Positions 29,230-40,420 of a DNA stretch of 64,000 bases are shown piece by piece (the stretch's first letter is position 1; every line of letters begins with the position of its first letter). The position numbers and the translations under genes are program-made. Source of the stretch: Phaeobacter sp. J2-8 (GTDB lineage: Bacteria; Pseudomonadota; Alphaproteobacteria; Rhodobacterales; Rhodobacteraceae). Location of the stretch: positions 124,001-188,000 of the forward strand of contig NZ_JALIEC010000001.1 of NCBI RefSeq assembly GCF_022867865.1, given 5' to 3'. The notes under the pieces are model-generated. The model was not told the DNA's origin. It saw nothing but the letters and a program-made list of their open reading frames with translations, and searched no databases.

Positions 29230-29258
29230 CCCCGAAAAACTGCAAAAGGATCAGGACA

Positions 29259-30881
29259 ATGCCGGATCGGAACGCCCCTTTTCACAGCGGCGAATTGGCT
29301 GCACAAAAACGCGCTGGCGCCAGCGACATTGCAGAACGCGCCTGCCCGTTCATCCGCGATTTCATGCCCGCGCAACACCGCGCGTTTTTTCAGGCGCAGC
29401 CCTTTCTTGTCGTCGCCTCCAGCGATGCAAAGGGCCGGGTTTGGGCCACAATTGTTGAGGGGGAAGACGGGTTTATCCAGTCGCCAGATCCCCGGACGCT
29501 CACCCTGTCCACGCAGGTTGATCCAAGTGATCCATTGGCGGCGGGCCTTGGGGCGCAGGTGGATATTGGCGTTGTCGGGATCGAGCTTGCCACCCGTCGC
29601 CGCAACCGGATGACCGGCCAAATGCGCCCCACGCCGGGCGGATTTGCCATTGATGTGCGCCAGTCGTTTGGAAATTGCCCGAAATACATCAATGAACGGG
29701 AATGGTGGCGTGAACCCCTGATCGCACCGGTTGAGGCGGTGGCAACCGACCAGCTGACCCAGGATCAGATTACCCGGATCGCCGCCGCCGATACGCTGTT
29801 CATCGGGTCAGGGCGCCAAGGTCCGCAGGGCGCTGTTTCTAACGGCTTTGACGCCTCTCACCGGGGGGGCGAGGCGGGGTTTGTCCGGGTGGTCGGCCCC
29901 AATCGCCTGCGTATTCCCGATTACACCGGCAACAATTTCTTCAACACCATCGGCAATCTGTTGGAAGACCCGCGTATCGGTCTGCTGTTTGTCGATTTCG
30001 CCAGTGGCGGCTTGCTGCATGTGACCGGACGGGCCAGCATTGACTGGACCCCAGCCGAAGCCCGCGACCCCAGCATCCTGCGCGTGATCGAGGTTGAAAT
30101 CGACGCCGTGATCGACCGCCCCGCCGCCTTGTCATTGCGGTGGTCGGCCAAACCCACCCCCGCCAGCAACCTGATTGTCAGCGATAAAGTGGTAGAGGCC
30201 GAGGGCATCACGTCCTTTCACCTGAGGCCCGCGAACGGCACCGCGCCCGCGCCGTTTCTTGGCGGTCAACATTTGCCCATTGTGCTGACCATTCCCGGGC
30301 AGGCCAGCACGCTGCGCCGCACCTATTCCCTGTCGAACACATCAGGTGAAGGGCATTACCGGATCACGGTCAAACGTGAGCCGGCTGGCCTTGCCTCGCA
30401 ATTTCTGCACGACCACGTGCAGATCGGTGATGTGATCGTGGCCAAGCCGCCCGCCGGTGATTTTGTGGTTCCAAAAGGGGATGGACCGATCATATTGGTC
30501 AGCGCCGGCGTCGGGATAACACCCATGCTTGCCATGCTCCGCCAGCTTGTGGCCCAGGGCAGTGACCGCGAAATCCGGTTTGTCCACGGCACACGGAATG
30601 GACGCCAATACGCCCTGCGCGATGAAGTCGACGCGCTTGTCGCGGCCCGTGCAAACATCGAGAAACACATCTTTTTCAGCGCGCCCAACCCAGAGGACAA
30701 AATCGGTCTGCACCATGACGTCCAGGGCCGGATCAAAACAGAAAGCCTGCTGCCCGAGGACATAAGCCCTGACGCGCAATTCCTGCTCTGCGGTCCGCTG
30801 GGGTTCATGATGGGCATTAAATCGGGCCTTGAACAGGCCGGGATCGGGAGCAATCAGATCAAGTTCGAAACCTTTGGGTAA
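29259..30881 (+). CDS. PNPOx-like/ferredoxin-NADP reductase fusion flavoprotein
   Basis: The 540-residue product joins an N-terminal pyridoxamine-phosphate-oxidase-like split-barrel domain (about residues 40-270) to a ferredoxin-reductase-type module. The FAD motif is RRTYSLSN (residues 353-360) and the NAD(P) motif is GVGITPML (residues 417-424). It ends 'IKFETFG' without the C-terminal 2Fe-2S ferredoxin domain that many relatives carry. It probably moves electrons from NAD(P)H through FAD to a partner or to a nitro/quinone-type substrate. It is third in the LysR-controlled operon. Confidence 0.85.
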   Translation: MPDRNAPFHSGELAAQKRAGASDIAERACPFIRDFMPAQHRAFFQAQPFLVVASSDAKGRVWATIVEGEDGFIQSPDPRTLTLSTQVDPSDPLAAGLGAQVDIGVVGIELATRRRNRMTGQMRPTPGGFAIDVRQSFGNCPKYINEREWWREPLIAPVEAVATDQLTQDQITRIAAADTLFIGSGRQGPQGAVSNGFDASHRGGEAGFVRVVGPNRLRIPDYTGNNFFNTIGNLLEDPRIGLLFVDFASGGLLHVTGRASIDWTPAEARDPSILRVIEVEIDAVIDRPAALSLRWSAKPTPASNLIVSDKVVEAEGITSFHLRPANGTAPAPFLGGQHLPIVLTIPGQASTLRRTYSLSNTSGEGHYRITVKREPAGLASQFLHDHVQIGDVIVAKPPAGDFVVPKGDGPIILVSAGVGITPMLAMLRQLVAQGSDREIRFVHGTRNGRQYALRDEVDALVAARANIEKHIFFSAPNPEDKIGLHHDVQGRIKTESLLPEDISPDAQFLLCGPLGFMMGIKSGLEQAGIGSNQIKFETFG

Positions 30882-30957
30882 CCCGGGTGACTGCGCGCCT
30901 GCCTGTCACAGTGGGGGCGCACGCCATCCGCTGCCCGGCGGCGATGTCCTCAAACCT

Positions 30958-31662
30958 CTAAAGCGTGGGGTCGTTGGCGGCACGCACCAGCCGGGTCAGA
31001 TCGCTCAGCCGCTCTTTCTGGCGGCCATCCGCGTCGAAATTTGACGGCGCCAACCAAGCGGAAAACGCCTCTTGCAAGGCGGGCCATTCACGGTCGATTG
31101 CGGCAAACCAGGCGGTGTCGCGGTTGCGGCCCTTGACCACCATCGCCTGACGAAAGACGCCTTCATAGCTGAAACCCAGCCGTTGCGCGGCGCGGCGCGA
31201 CGGCAGGTTCAACGCATTGCATTTCCATTCATAGCGCCGATACCCGGCCTGAAACGCCCATTGCATCATCAGATACATCGCCTCAGTCGCGGCGCGACTG
31301 CCCGCAAGATCGGGCGAAAGTTGGATGTTGCCGACTTCAATCGAGCCTTCCGCCGGGTTGATCCGCAGATAGCTCGCGACTCCGCCGAATTTGCCGCTGT
31401 CCAGATCCTTGATCGCATAGAAAACCTGACCCGGTGCCACAACGGTTTCCCGCACCCAACGATGATATTGCGCGGCGGAATGGAACGGGCCGTAGGACAT
31501 GTAGTCCCAGCGCGCGTCATGGCCTTCAAAAGCGCGAAACAGCAAAGCGGCGTGCTGTTCTGCATCCAGCGGCTCCAGCCGGGCATATTGGCCTTGCATC
31601 ACCGCACCTTTCGGGGTCGGCGGCGGGGCCCAGTCTTCGACTTTTTCACCCAGAACGTTCAT
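30958..31662 (-). CDS. GNAT-family N-acetyltransferase (RimJ/RimL-like)
   Basis: A 234-residue protein with the GNAT fold: 'ARLEPLDAEQHAALLFRAF' at the N-terminus, the acetyl-CoA loop region 'IQLSPDLAGSRAATEAMYLM' and the C-terminal 'NLPSRRAAQRLGFSYEGVFR', as in the RimL-type group. Start at 31662 (MNVLGEKVEDW); an alternative at 31716 is possible. Substrate unknown. It is convergent with the flavoprotein gene and runs toward it. Confidence 0.85.
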   Translation of the reverse strand: MNVLGEKVEDWAPPPTPKGAVMQGQYARLEPLDAEQHAALLFRAFEGHDARWDYMSYGPFHSAAQYHRWVRETVVAPGQVFYAIKDLDSGKFGGVASYLRINPAEGSIEVGNIQLSPDLAGSRAATEAMYLMMQWAFQAGYRRYEWKCNALNLPSRRAAQRLGFSYEGVFRQAMVVKGRNRDTAWFAAIDREWPALQEAFSAWLAPSNFDADGRQKERLSDLTRLVRAANDPTL

Positions 31663-31762
31663 CGCATCGGCTTTCGTCAGTTCAGGGCAGGATAGGGGGT
31701 TGGCAAATTGGCGCAATGGGGAAAAACCGGTGTCTTTCCGCCATGCGCCAATGCCGCCAGAC

Positions 31763-33616
31763 CTAGCTGTCCTGCGGGATCACCCGCAGTCCCAATTCCA
31801 TCAACTGATCCGACATCGGTTCGGATGGGGCGGACATCATCAGGTCCTCGGCGCGTTGGTTCATCGGGAACATGATGACCTCGCGGATGTTGTCCTGATC
31901 GGCCAACAGCATGACAATCCGGTCGATACCGGCGGCACAGCCCCCGTGCGGCGGCGCGCCATATTGAAAGGCGTTGACCATGCCACCAAAGCGTTTCTTG
32001 ACCTCGTCGGCACCATAACCGGCGATTTCAAACGCTTTGAACATGATTTCCGGCTTGTGGTTCCGGATCGCGCCAGAGACCAGTTCATAGCCGTTACAGG
32101 CCAGGTCATATTGATAGCCCAGCACATCCAGCGGATCGCCATTCAGCGCATCCATCCCGCCCTGCGGCATCGAGAACGGGTTGTGTTCGAAATCGATCTT
32201 GCCGCTTTCTTCGTCTTTCTCATAGATCGGGAAATCGACGATCCAGGCAAAGGCGAAACGGTCCTTGTCGGTCAGGCCCAGCTCTTCGCCGATGACATTG
32301 CGCGCTTTGCCGGCGACGGTTTCAAATGCCTTGGGTTTGCCACCAAGGAAAAACGCCGCATCGCCGACATCCAGACCCAATTGCTGGCGGATGGCTTCGG
32401 TGCGCTCGGGGCCGATGTTCTTGGCCAGCGGACCGGCGGCTTCCATGCCGCCCTCGATCTCGCCCGATTTCAGCTTGGCCTGGGCTTCTTTTACCTTGAT
32501 GCCCAGCTCTTGCGCCACGGCATCTGCGGTTTTTTCCCGCCAGAAGATATAGCCCATGCCCGGCAGGCCCTGTTCCTGGGCGAATTTGTTCATCCGGTCA
32601 CAGAATTTGCGGCTGCCGCCCTTGGGTGCGGGAATGGCGCGGATTTCGGTGCCGTCCTGTTCCAGCAGCTTGGCAAAGATCGCAAAACCAGAGCCTGCGA
32701 AATGTTCGGACACGACCTGCATCTTGATCGGGTTGCGCAGGTCGGGTTTGTCGCTGCCATACCACAGCGCAGCATCGCGATAGGAAATCTGCGGCCACTC
32801 CTGGTCAACCTTCCGGCCACCACCGAATTCTTCGAAAATGCCGGTCAGAACGGGCTGGATCGTGTCGAACACATCCTGCTGCTCAACAAATGACATTTCG
32901 AGGTCGAGTTGGTAGAAATCGGTCGGGCTGCGATCCGCGCGCGGGTCTTCGTCGCGGAAACAGGGCGCGATCTGGAAATATTTGTCATAGCCGGACACCA
33001 TGATCAGCTGTTTGAACTGCTGTGGCGCCTGCGGCAGGGCATAGAATTTGCCGGGGTGCAGACGGGACGGCACAAGGAAGTCACGCGCGCCTTCGGGGCT
33101 GGATGCGGTGATGATCGGGGTCTGGAATTCGCGGAAATTGCTGTCCCACATCCGGCGGCGCATCGAGGCCACAACGTCGGAGCGCAGTTTCATGTTGTTC
33201 TGCATCACCTCGCGGCGCAGGTCGAGATAGCGATAGCGCAGGCGGGTTTCCTCGGGGTATTCCTGATCGCCGAACACGATCAGCGGCAATTCCTCTGATG
33301 CGCCCAGCACTTCCATGTCGCGGACATAGACCTCGATTTCACCGGTGGGCAGCTTGGGGTTGATCAGGCTCTCGTCGCGCGCCTTGACCTCGCCATCAAT
33401 GCGAATGCACCATTCCGAGCGGACCTTTTCCAAGGCGGCAAAAGCCGGGCTGTCGGAATCGCACAGCACCTGGGTGATGCCATATGTGTCGCGCAGGTCG
33501 ATGAACAAGACGCCACCATGATCCCGGACGCGATGCACCCAGCCAGAGAGGCGGACGGTTTGACCGACGTTGGATTTGTTCAGGTCGGCGCAGGTTTGGC
33601 TGCGATAGGCGTGCAT
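31763..33616 (-). CDS. aspS: Aspartyl-tRNA synthetase
   Basis: The 617-residue class II enzyme charges tRNA-Asp. It has an N-terminal anticodon-binding OB fold ('[20 protein letters not shown]'), motif 2 '[19 protein letters not shown]', the bacterial insertion domain, and motif 3 '[20 protein letters not shown]'. The start at 33616 ([18 protein letters not shown]) is the family start; the longer frame to 33970 covers the YciI gene antisense. Confidence 0.96.
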   Translation of the reverse strand: MHAYRSQTCADLNKSNVGQTVRLSGWVHRVRDHGGVLFIDLRDTYGITQVLCDSDSPAFAALEKVRSEWCIRIDGEVKARDESLINPKLPTGEIEVYVRDMEVLGASEELPLIVFGDQEYPEETRLRYRYLDLRREVMQNNMKLRSDVVASMRRRMWDSNFREFQTPIITASSPEGARDFLVPSRLHPGKFYALPQAPQQFKQLIMVSGYDKYFQIAPCFRDEDPRADRSPTDFYQLDLEMSFVEQQDVFDTIQPVLTGIFEEFGGGRKVDQEWPQISYRDAALWYGSDKPDLRNPIKMQVVSEHFAGSGFAIFAKLLEQDGTEIRAIPAPKGGSRKFCDRMNKFAQEQGLPGMGYIFWREKTADAVAQELGIKVKEAQAKLKSGEIEGGMEAAGPLAKNIGPERTEAIRQQLGLDVGDAAFFLGGKPKAFETVAGKARNVIGEELGLTDKDRFAFAWIVDFPIYEKDEESGKIDFEHNPFSMPQGGMDALNGDPLDVLGYQYDLACNGYELVSGAIRNHKPEIMFKAFEIAGYGADEVKKRFGGMVNAFQYGAPPHGGCAAGIDRIVMLLADQDNIREVIMFPMNQRAEDLMMSAPSEPMSDQLMELGLRVIPQDS

Positions 33617-33755
33617 TTGCGGGCTCCGGTGGGTCTTTGCGGTTCGCGCCGATACACCGCGCCCGGGCCAGAAAGTCAAGCAGAGAGGGCGCTCTTCCGC
33701 CCTTTGCGGGCCGTCTTCGCGACGACGACCACAAGGTCGGAGGAGCGCCGATCTG

Positions 33756-34070
33756 TTACATTTCGATGATTGGCGCGATTTCGATCGTGCCTTTGCCACC
33801 TTCCAGGATCGGACATCCCTTGCCCAGTTCGGCCGCAGCTTCGATGCTTTCGGCCTCGATGATGCTGTAGCCGGACAATGGGTTGGCGCCGCCGCCGTCG
33901 GCAAAGCCATCGGCGCTGAGGGTCGATGACATGCCGACGGGATTGCCGCCGTCCACCATCGCCGCACCACATTCGCCCATCCAGGCCATCCAGGCGGCCA
34001 TCATCCGCTTTCCTTCTTCTTCGGTCTCCGGCATGCCGCCGCCGTGATATGCAAACATGAATTTGGCCAT
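33756..34070 (-). CDS. YciI/DGPF-domain protein
   Basis: A 104-residue protein of the YCII-related group, with '[20 protein letters not shown]', '[20 protein letters not shown]' and '[20 protein letters not shown]'. Fungal and bacterial members are small ferredoxin-like-fold proteins of uncertain activity. A GGAGACGAA ribosome site precedes the ATG. It is third in an arsR-SRPBCC-YciI operon, a frequent trio. Confidence 0.88.
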   Translation of the reverse strand: MAKFMFAYHGGGMPETEEEGKRMMAAWMAWMGECGAAMVDGGNPVGMSSTLSADGFADGGGANPLSGYSIIEAESIEAAAELGKGCPILEGGKGTIEIAPIIEM

Positions 34071-34083
34071 TTTTCGTCTCCTG

Positions 34084-34536
34084 TTAAGTTTTGGGTAATT
34101 CGGGGTGGTCAAACAAAGTCTCCAGCCTGCGGAGCGTCGCGGCCCATCCGGCCTCATGACCCTTGGCGATATCATCGCCGGGCAGGCCATTGTGGTGCAG
34201 GATCAGGCGGCTTTTGTCGGGGCCATCGGGTTCCACATTGAAAATGACCTCGCTTTCCGCACCGCGCCTGCCCTGATCATCGTGCCAGGCCCATGTAATA
34301 TGAACTTGTTTCGGTGGCGTGACCGTCAGCACCCGGCCGCTCATGTGATAGATCCCGCTTTCGGCCCCGGCGAAACGCGAAAACCATTGGCCGGGTTGGG
34401 TCAGGTCGAGTTGATATTCCTGAAGGGTCCAGCCCTCGTGACCCCACCATTGCAACAGGTTTTCGGCCTCGGTCAAAAAGGCAAAGACCAATGCCTGTGG
34501 GGCGTTGAAGTGGCGTTCAATCGTCAGGTCGGTCAT
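34084..34536 (-). CDS. SRPBCC (AHSA1-like) domain protein
   Basis: A 150-residue START/Bet v1-like protein with the AHSA1 pattern: 'IERHFNAPQALVFAFLTEAE' then 'WWGHEGWTLQEYQLDL' and the C-terminal 'GHEAGWAATLRRLETLFDH'. Such proteins bind small hydrophobic ligands; function here is unknown. Its start overlaps the arsR stop as ATGA. Confidence 0.9.
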   Translation of the reverse strand: MTDLTIERHFNAPQALVFAFLTEAENLLQWWGHEGWTLQEYQLDLTQPGQWFSRFAGAESGIYHMSGRVLTVTPPKQVHITWAWHDDQGRRGAESEVIFNVEPDGPDKSRLILHHNGLPGDDIAKGHEAGWAATLRRLETLFDHPELPKT

Positions 34537-34859
34537 GGCTTGCCTATCTCCTTGGCCAGCGCGCGGTCCAATCGGTCAAAGCTGCTTTCCCAAAAACGCC
34601 GCGCCTCGGCGGCCCAATCCGCAACCGCAAGAAGCCCCTCGGGCCGGATGGAATACATCCGGCGCTGCGCCATGGCCCGACGGTTGACCAGCCCCGCCGC
34701 CCGCAGCACCCCAAGATGCTGCGACACCGCCGGGCTGGAAATGCCGAACCCTGCACCCAGATCGCCCGCCGCCAATTCACCTTCGTTCAACAGCCGCTCC
34801 ACGATGGCAAAGCGGACAGGATCGGCAAGGGCGGCAAAGGTCTGGGGCAGTGGCGTCAT
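34533..34859 (-). CDS. ArsR-family transcriptional repressor
   Basis: A 108-residue winged-helix protein ('FAALADPVRFAIVERLLNEG', 'ISSPAVSQHLGVLRAAGLV', 'RRAMAQRRMYSIRPEGL'). It lacks the Cys pair of metal sensors, so the signal is probably not a metal. It heads the SRPBCC/YciI operon and likely represses it through the nearby palindrome at 34909. Confidence 0.92.
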   Translation of the reverse strand: MTPLPQTFAALADPVRFAIVERLLNEGELAAGDLGAGFGISSPAVSQHLGVLRAAGLVNRRAMAQRRMYSIRPEGLLAVADWAAEARRFWESSFDRLDRALAKEIGKP

Positions 34860-34908
34860 GGTGTGGCCCTTTGGCTTGGGATTCTGTCAGATCATTTGTT
34901 GTCCATCC

Positions 34909-34920
34909 ACTTAATTAAGT
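34909..34920. promoter_or_regulatory. ArsR operator candidate (12-base palindrome)
   Basis: ACTTAATTAAGT is a perfect palindrome located about 50 bases upstream of the arsR start, in an A+T-rich patch of the arsR/carB divergent gap. ArsR-family repressors typically bind such A+T-rich dyads overlapping their own promoter. Confidence 0.55.
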
Positions 34921-35055
34921 AAAGTCTAAATTACGGCAACAGCAGATGAAGCGCGACAATGCGCCTTATGCCCTTGAACCCCGGCGTTCGACGTCTATAA
35001 CCCACCAAGATTTGCGCGATGCCCTCACCCCCCGCGCTGAACCCCGAGGTCCGTT

Positions 35056-38000
35056 ATGCCAAAAAGAACCGATATTCAGTCGATCATGATCATTGGAGCG
35101 GGACCGATTGTGATCGGTCAGGCGTGCGAATTTGATTACTCTGGTGCACAAGCCTGCAAGGCGCTGCGCGAAGAGGGTTATCGCGTGGTTTTGGTCAACT
35201 CGAACCCGGCGACGATCATGACCGACCCCGGTCTGGCCGATGCCACCTATATCGAGCCGATCACACCCGAAGTTGTCGCCAAGATCATCGAAAAAGAACG
35301 CCCCGACGCATTGTTGCCGACGATGGGCGGGCAGACGGGGTTGAACACCTCGCTTGCGCTGGAAGAAATGGGCGTGCTCGAAAAATTCGGCGTCGAGATG
35401 ATTGGCGCCAAGCGCGAGGCCATTGAAATGGCTGAAGACCGCAAATTGTTCCGCGAGGCGATGGACCGCATCGGGTTGGAAAACCCCAAGGCGACGATCA
35501 TCACCGCGCCAAAACGCGACAACGGCAGCACCGATCTGGATGCCGGCGTGCAGATGGCGCTGGCCGAGCTGGAAGAAATCGGTCTTCCGGCGATCATTCG
35601 CCCGGCCTTTACCCTTGGTGGGACTGGCGGCGGCGTTGCGTATAACCGCGAAGATTACATTCATTTCTGCCGCACTGGCATGGATGCCTCGCCGGTCAAT
35701 CAGATCCTTGTGGATAAGTCGCTGCTGGGCTGGAAAGAATTCGAGATGGAGGTGGTGCGCGACAAGGCGGACAACGCCATCATCGTCTGTGCCATCGAAA
35801 ACATCGACCCGATGGGCGTGCATACCGGCGATTCGATCACTGTGGCCCCGGCGCTGACCCTGACCGACAAGGAATATCAGATCATGCGCAACGGTTCGAT
35901 CGCCGTGCTGCGCGAAATCGGTGTCGAAACCGGCGGATCGAACGTCCAATGGGCGGTGAACCCCGAAGATGGCCGCATGGTTGTGATCGAGATGAACCCG
36001 CGGGTGTCGCGGTCGTCGGCCCTGGCGTCCAAGGCCACGGGTTTCCCGATTGCCAAGATCGCGGCGAAACTGGCTGTCGGCTATACGCTGGACGAGCTGG
36101 ACAACGACATCACCAAGGTCACACCGGCCTCTTTCGAGCCGACCATCGATTATGTCGTCACCAAGATCCCGAAATTCGCGTTCGAGAAATTCCCCGGCTC
36201 CGAGCCATTCCTGACCACCGCGATGAAGTCGGTCGGCGAAACCATGGCGATTGGCCGCACCATCCACGAAAGCCTGCAAAAGGCGCTGGCCTCGATGGAA
36301 AGCGGGTTGACCGGATTTGACGAGGTCGCCATCCCCGGTGCACCGGAAAAATCCGCCGTGATCAAGGCGATCAGCCAGCAAACCCCCGACCGGATGCGCA
36401 CCATTGCCCAGGCAATGCGCGAGGGGCTGAGCGACGATGAAATCCACGGCGTCACCATGTTTGACCCTTGGTTCCTGGCCCGCATCCGCGAGATTGTGGA
36501 AACCGAGGCCGAGGTGCGCGAAAATGGCCTGCCTGACAATGCGGCGGGCCTGCGCCATCTGAAAATGATGGGCTTTACCGATGCGCGCCTGTCGAAACTG
36601 ACCGGGTTCTCTGAAAAAGACGTGCGCAACCGGCGGATTTCCAAGGGTGTGGTCGCGTCGTTCAAACGCATCGACACCTGTGCCGCCGAGTTCGAGGCGC
36701 AGACGCCTTATATGTATTCCACCTATGAAGCGCCGATGATGGGCGACGTGGAATGCGAAGCGCGGCCCAGCGACAAGAAAAAGGTCGTGATCCTTGGCGG
36801 CGGTCCCAACCGGATCGGGCAGGGGATCGAATTTGATTACTGCTGCTGTCACGCCTGTTTCGCGCTGACCGAAGCGGGATACGAGACCATCATGGTCAAT
36901 TGTAACCCCGAAACGGTTTCAACCGACTATGACACCTCTGACCGGCTGTATTTCGAACCGGTGACCTTCGAACATGTGATGGAAATCCTGCGGGTCGAGC
37001 AGGACAACGGCACATTGCACGGCGTGATCGTGCAGTTCGGCGGTCAGACGCCGCTGAAACTGGCCAATGCGCTGGAATCCGAGGGTATTCCGATCCTCGG
37101 CACCACGCCCGACGCCATCGACCTTGCCGAAGACCGCGAGCGGTTCCAGGCGCTGGTCAATCAGCTTGGTCTGAAGCAGCCGAAAAACGGCATTGCTTCG
37201 ACCGATGCCCAGGCGCTGGCAATTGCCGAAGACATCGGATTCCCGCTGGTGATCCGCCCCTCCTATGTGCTGGGTGGCCGCGCGATGGAAATCGTGCGCG
37301 ATATGGCGCATCTGGAGCGTTATATCAACGAAGCGGTGGTGGTGTCCGGCGACAGCCCGGTTTTGCTGGACAGCTATCTGTCTGGCGCGGTCGAACTGGA
37401 CGTTGACGCGCTTTGTGATGGCGAGGCCGTGCACGTCGCGGGCATCATGCAGCACATCGAAGAGGCCGGCGTGCACTCTGGCGACTCGGCCTGTTCGCTG
37501 CCGCCCTATTCGCTGTCGCAGGACATTCTGGCCGAGATCAAGACCCAGACCGAGGCTTTGGCCCGCGCGCTGAACGTTGTTGGTCTGATGAACATCCAGT
37601 TCGCGATCAAGGATGGCGAGATCTATCTGATCGAGGTCAACCCGCGTGCGTCGCGCACCGTGCCCTTTGTCGCCAAGGCGACCGACAGCGCAATTGCCTC
37701 TATCGCGGCGCGGGTGATGGCGGGTGAGAAGCTTTCGAACTTCCCGCTGCGCCCTGCGTACCCGGAAAATGCCGATTATGACACGGTGCTGCCGCTGGCC
37801 GATCCGATGACATTGGCCGATCCCAACATGCCGTGGTTCAGCGTGAAGGAAGCGGTGCTGCCCTTTGCCCGGTTCCCCGGTGTTGACACGATCCTGGGAC
37901 CGGAAATGCGTTCAACAGGCGAGGTCATGGGCTGGGACCGCAGCTTTGCCCGCGCGTTCCTGAAGGCGCAGATGGGCGCCGGAATGATCCTGCCCGAAGG

Positions 38001-38388
38001 CGGCAAGGTGTTCCTGTCGATCAAGGATTCCGACAAGACACCGGAACTGGTGGAAACGGCACAGATCCTGGCCGGGCTTGGCTTTGCCATGGTTGCCACC
38101 TCTGGCACGGCGGCGTTCCTGCGCGAACATGGGTTGACGGCGGAAGTGGTCAAAAAGGTCTACGAAGGCCGGCCGAACGTGGTGGATATGTTGAAAAACG
38201 ACGAGATCACCCTGGTGATGAACACAACCGAGGGCGCGGCGGCCGTTGCAGACAGCCGCGAGATCCGTTCAGTCGCGCTTTATGACAAGATCCCGTATTT
38301 CACGACCGCCGCTGCCGCACATGCTGCGGCGCTGGCCATGCAGGCCCGGCGTGAGGGTGAATTGGTGGTAAAGCCGCTACAAGGCTAA
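35056..38388 (+). CDS. carB: Carbamoyl-phosphate synthase, large subunit
   Basis: CarB makes carbamoyl phosphate for arginine and pyrimidine synthesis, using ammonia supplied by CarA. The 1110-residue protein shows two ATP-grasp halves, each starting with a glycine-rich segment ('[20 protein letters not shown]' and '[20 protein letters not shown]'), '[13 protein letters not shown]', and a C-terminal MGS-type allosteric domain ending '[19 protein letters not shown]'. carA is not adjacent. Confidence 0.97.
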   Translation: MPKRTDIQSIMIIGAGPIVIGQACEFDYSGAQACKALREEGYRVVLVNSNPATIMTDPGLADATYIEPITPEVVAKIIEKERPDALLPTMGGQTGLNTSLALEEMGVLEKFGVEMIGAKREAIEMAEDRKLFREAMDRIGLENPKATIITAPKRDNGSTDLDAGVQMALAELEEIGLPAIIRPAFTLGGTGGGVAYNREDYIHFCRTGMDASPVNQILVDKSLLGWKEFEMEVVRDKADNAIIVCAIENIDPMGVHTGDSITVAPALTLTDKEYQIMRNGSIAVLREIGVETGGSNVQWAVNPEDGRMVVIEMNPRVSRSSALASKATGFPIAKIAAKLAVGYTLDELDNDITKVTPASFEPTIDYVVTKIPKFAFEKFPGSEPFLTTAMKSVGETMAIGRTIHESLQKALASMESGLTGFDEVAIPGAPEKSAVIKAISQQTPDRMRTIAQAMREGLSDDEIHGVTMFDPWFLARIREIVETEAEVRENGLPDNAAGLRHLKMMGFTDARLSKLTGFSEKDVRNRRISKGVVASFKRIDTCAAEFEAQTPYMYSTYEAPMMGDVECEARPSDKKKVVILGGGPNRIGQGIEFDYCCCHACFALTEAGYETIMVNCNPETVSTDYDTSDRLYFEPVTFEHVMEILRVEQDNGTLHGVIVQFGGQTPLKLANALESEGIPILGTTPDAIDLAEDRERFQALVNQLGLKQPKNGIASTDAQALAIAEDIGFPLVIRPSYVLGGRAMEIVRDMAHLERYINEAVVVSGDSPVLLDSYLSGAVELDVDALCDGEAVHVAGIMQHIEEAGVHSGDSACSLPPYSLSQDILAEIKTQTEALARALNVVGLMNIQFAIKDGEIYLIEVNPRASRTVPFVAKATDSAIASIAARVMAGEKLSNFPLRPAYPENADYDTVLPLADPMTLADPNMPWFSVKEAVLPFARFPGVDTILGPEMRSTGEVMGWDRSFARAFLKAQMGAGMILPEGGKVFLSIKDSDKTPELVETAQILAGLGFAMVATSGTAAFLREHGLTAEVVKKVYEGRPNVVDMLKNDEITLVMNTTEGAAAVADSREIRSVALYDKIPYFTTAAAAHAAALAMQARREGELVVKPLQG

Positions 38389-38393
38389 AGGCG

Positions 38394-38417
38394 GGGTGCG
38401 CCCCAAAAGGCGCACCC
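38394..38417 (+). terminator. carB intrinsic terminator
   Basis: A perfect 9-base stem (GGGTGCGCC and GGCGCACCC) with a six-base loop, followed by TTTGCTT. Confidence 0.85.
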
Positions 38418-38466
38418 TTTGCTTAGAACTGCCAGTTGAACTGCCGGATCAAAGTGACCCCAAAGC

Positions 38467-39180
38467 TTATCTGATCTTCGCTGCCAGCCCGGTGACCGGC
38501 GAATCCGCGAAATCATTGGTCAGACGGTGCCAGCCCAATTTGCCTTCGATCGCCCAGGTGTCGGTCAATTCGCGGCGCGCGATCAGCTCAAGCCCATAGG
38601 ATTTCACCCCGCCATCCGCGGAATAGGGGCTGAGGTTGGACGCGGACGCCGGGACCGAGAAATAGGTATCGGCGTAATTGTCATCGCCAAATGTCACGCG
38701 CGGGCCGAACCGCAGGGTGGTCAATGCGTCCGGGCGCAGGATGGCGTTGGCCTTCAGGTCGCCGACAATGCCGTCATGGCCATTGATGCCCTTGCGGATC
38801 GCGGCGGACACTTCGGCATTTTCCCAAGTATAGCCTGCCTGAATCCCCAGCTCGAGCGCCCAATCGACGTCATCCATGCCTTTGAGGTCGTCATGTTCCG
38901 ACGCATCCCGCGCCGAGACAAAGCCAAAAGACGGGCTGATGCGGAAACCCGTGGTCTCGCCACCACCTGCGGAAACACCGCCAAAAGACAGGCTGTGCAG
39001 ACCGCCCTGGATTGTGGGGCCAGCCTTATAGGTATCTGCGCCCTCGTAATCGGGCGAATATTTGGTGCCGATCCCCAATTCAAAGGCAATATGATTGCCT
39101 TCGGCAGATCCCAGCGCGGGGCTGAGGGCGATCAAAGCGGCGACAAGCGATGCAACGGGGCGGCGAAGACGGTTTTTCAC
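38467..39180 (-). CDS. MipA/OmpV-family outer-membrane protein
   Basis: A 237-residue beta-barrel candidate with a cleavable signal (residues 1-27, ending ALGSAEG) and alternating strands such as 'FELGIGTKYSPDYEGADTYK', a typical MipA/OmpV start, and 'LIARRELTDTWAIEGKLGWH' near the end. The last residues do not end in the usual aromatic residue. MipA-like proteins were linked to a murein-enzyme scaffold in E. coli; the function in this group is uncertain. Confidence 0.82.
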   Translation of the reverse strand: MKNRLRRPVASLVAALIALSPALGSAEGNHIAFELGIGTKYSPDYEGADTYKAGPTIQGGLHSLSFGGVSAGGGETTGFRISPSFGFVSARDASEHDDLKGMDDVDWALELGIQAGYTWENAEVSAAIRKGINGHDGIVGDLKANAILRPDALTTLRFGPRVTFGDDNYADTYFSVPASASNLSPYSADGGVKSYGLELIARRELTDTWAIEGKLGWHRLTNDFADSPVTGLAAKIR

Positions 39181-39390
39181 GGCAACGTCCTTTCAAGGAA
39201 AATCGGTCAGGGTGATGTCCCGCAGCAGCGCGGGGTCTTATAGAGCCAGTAACATAGTCTCTGGGACAATCCGCCATATAGTCCTGCGAAAAGTTTTTGA
39301 AAGCAGAATTTTGCAATCTGCGGCCCGTGCCAGAAAAATCCCGGTGTTGCCGGGAAAATGTGTCACTCTTGCATCGCCATTGGCGGTGGT

Positions 39391-40197
39391 TCAGACGACT
39401 TGGCCCCAGAAAATAAGGCCGAGGCCCAGTATTACCCGATAGACCACATAGGGCGTAAAGCTGATTGATTTCAGCAGCCGCATCATCAGTGCCAGCGCCA
39501 GCAATGCCGAAAAGAAGGCAAACACCGCGCCAATGCCAGCCAGCCGAAGCATGGCCCAATCCGCGCTGCCGACAACCTCGGCGCCCAGAAGCAGGCCAGA
39601 GGCGATAATGGTCGGGATCGACATCAGCATCGACAGCCGCGCCGCATCGCTGCGCTCATAGCCCAGAAACCGCGCGCCGGTGATGACGATACCGGACCGG
39701 GACGTGCCGGGAATCAGGGCAACGGCCTGCCATATGCCCAGAATCCAGGCGTGATGCGGTGACCAGTCGGCTGTGGTGCGATTGGATTTGCCTTTTTGAT
39801 CGGCCCACCACAGGACAAGACCAAACAGCAACATGGACCATCCAATCACCGTGATCGACCGCAATGCATCGTCCAGCCCGGTCAGCTTGAGCAGCAATCC
39901 GGCCAGCACCACCGGCACCGTTGCAATCAGCAACAGGAATGCCAGCCGCGCGCCCGGCGTGTCGATGTGCCCGCGCAGCACCCGGGGCAGACCAGCAAGC
40001 GCCATGCGCACATCGGACCAGAAATAAAGGATCACCGCCCCCAACGTGCCGACATGAACGGCGACATCAATAGCCTGTCCCTGATCCGCCATGCCGGTCA
40101 GATTCGGCAGAAGAATCAGATGACCGGAGCTGGACACCGGCAGAAATTCGGTAATGCCCTGGATCACGGCAACAATCAGAAGATGAAATAGCGTCAT
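39391..40197 (-). CDS. uppP: Undecaprenyl-diphosphate phosphatase
   Basis: UppP (BacA) recycles the C55 lipid carrier for cell-wall synthesis. The 268-residue protein has about seven to eight membrane helices and both active-site motifs: 'GITEFLPVSSSGHLIL' near the N-terminus and 'PGTSRSGIVITGARFLGY' in the middle. It is divergent from gltD. Confidence 0.95.
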   Translation of the reverse strand: MTLFHLLIVAVIQGITEFLPVSSSGHLILLPNLTGMADQGQAIDVAVHVGTLGAVILYFWSDVRMALAGLPRVLRGHIDTPGARLAFLLLIATVPVVLAGLLLKLTGLDDALRSITVIGWSMLLFGLVLWWADQKGKSNRTTADWSPHHAWILGIWQAVALIPGTSRSGIVITGARFLGYERSDAARLSMLMSIPTIIASGLLLGAEVVGSADWAMLRLAGIGAVFAFFSALLALALMMRLLKSISFTPYVVYRVILGLGLIFWGQVV

Positions 40198-40420
40198 GGG
40201 GCTGAACCTTCGCGATGCGGATGCCGCTTTATAAACTCAAGGGAAATCAAACGGAAACGGGAATATGGGTCCGTATCGGATCTATTTTGTGACATTTACC
40301 CCTGCCTTGGGGTGCGGCTTGTTAAAATAACATGATAATAGGTCAGCATAACTGACTTTTCATGCGTCGCGACCTGCGCTAAAACGCATCCAACCCATTC
40401 AAGAACCGGAGCCCAGCAAA

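Noticed and set aside
34966-36852. 628-codon open frame antisense to carB
   Set aside because: Shadow of carB; biased toward His and Arg and without a domain.
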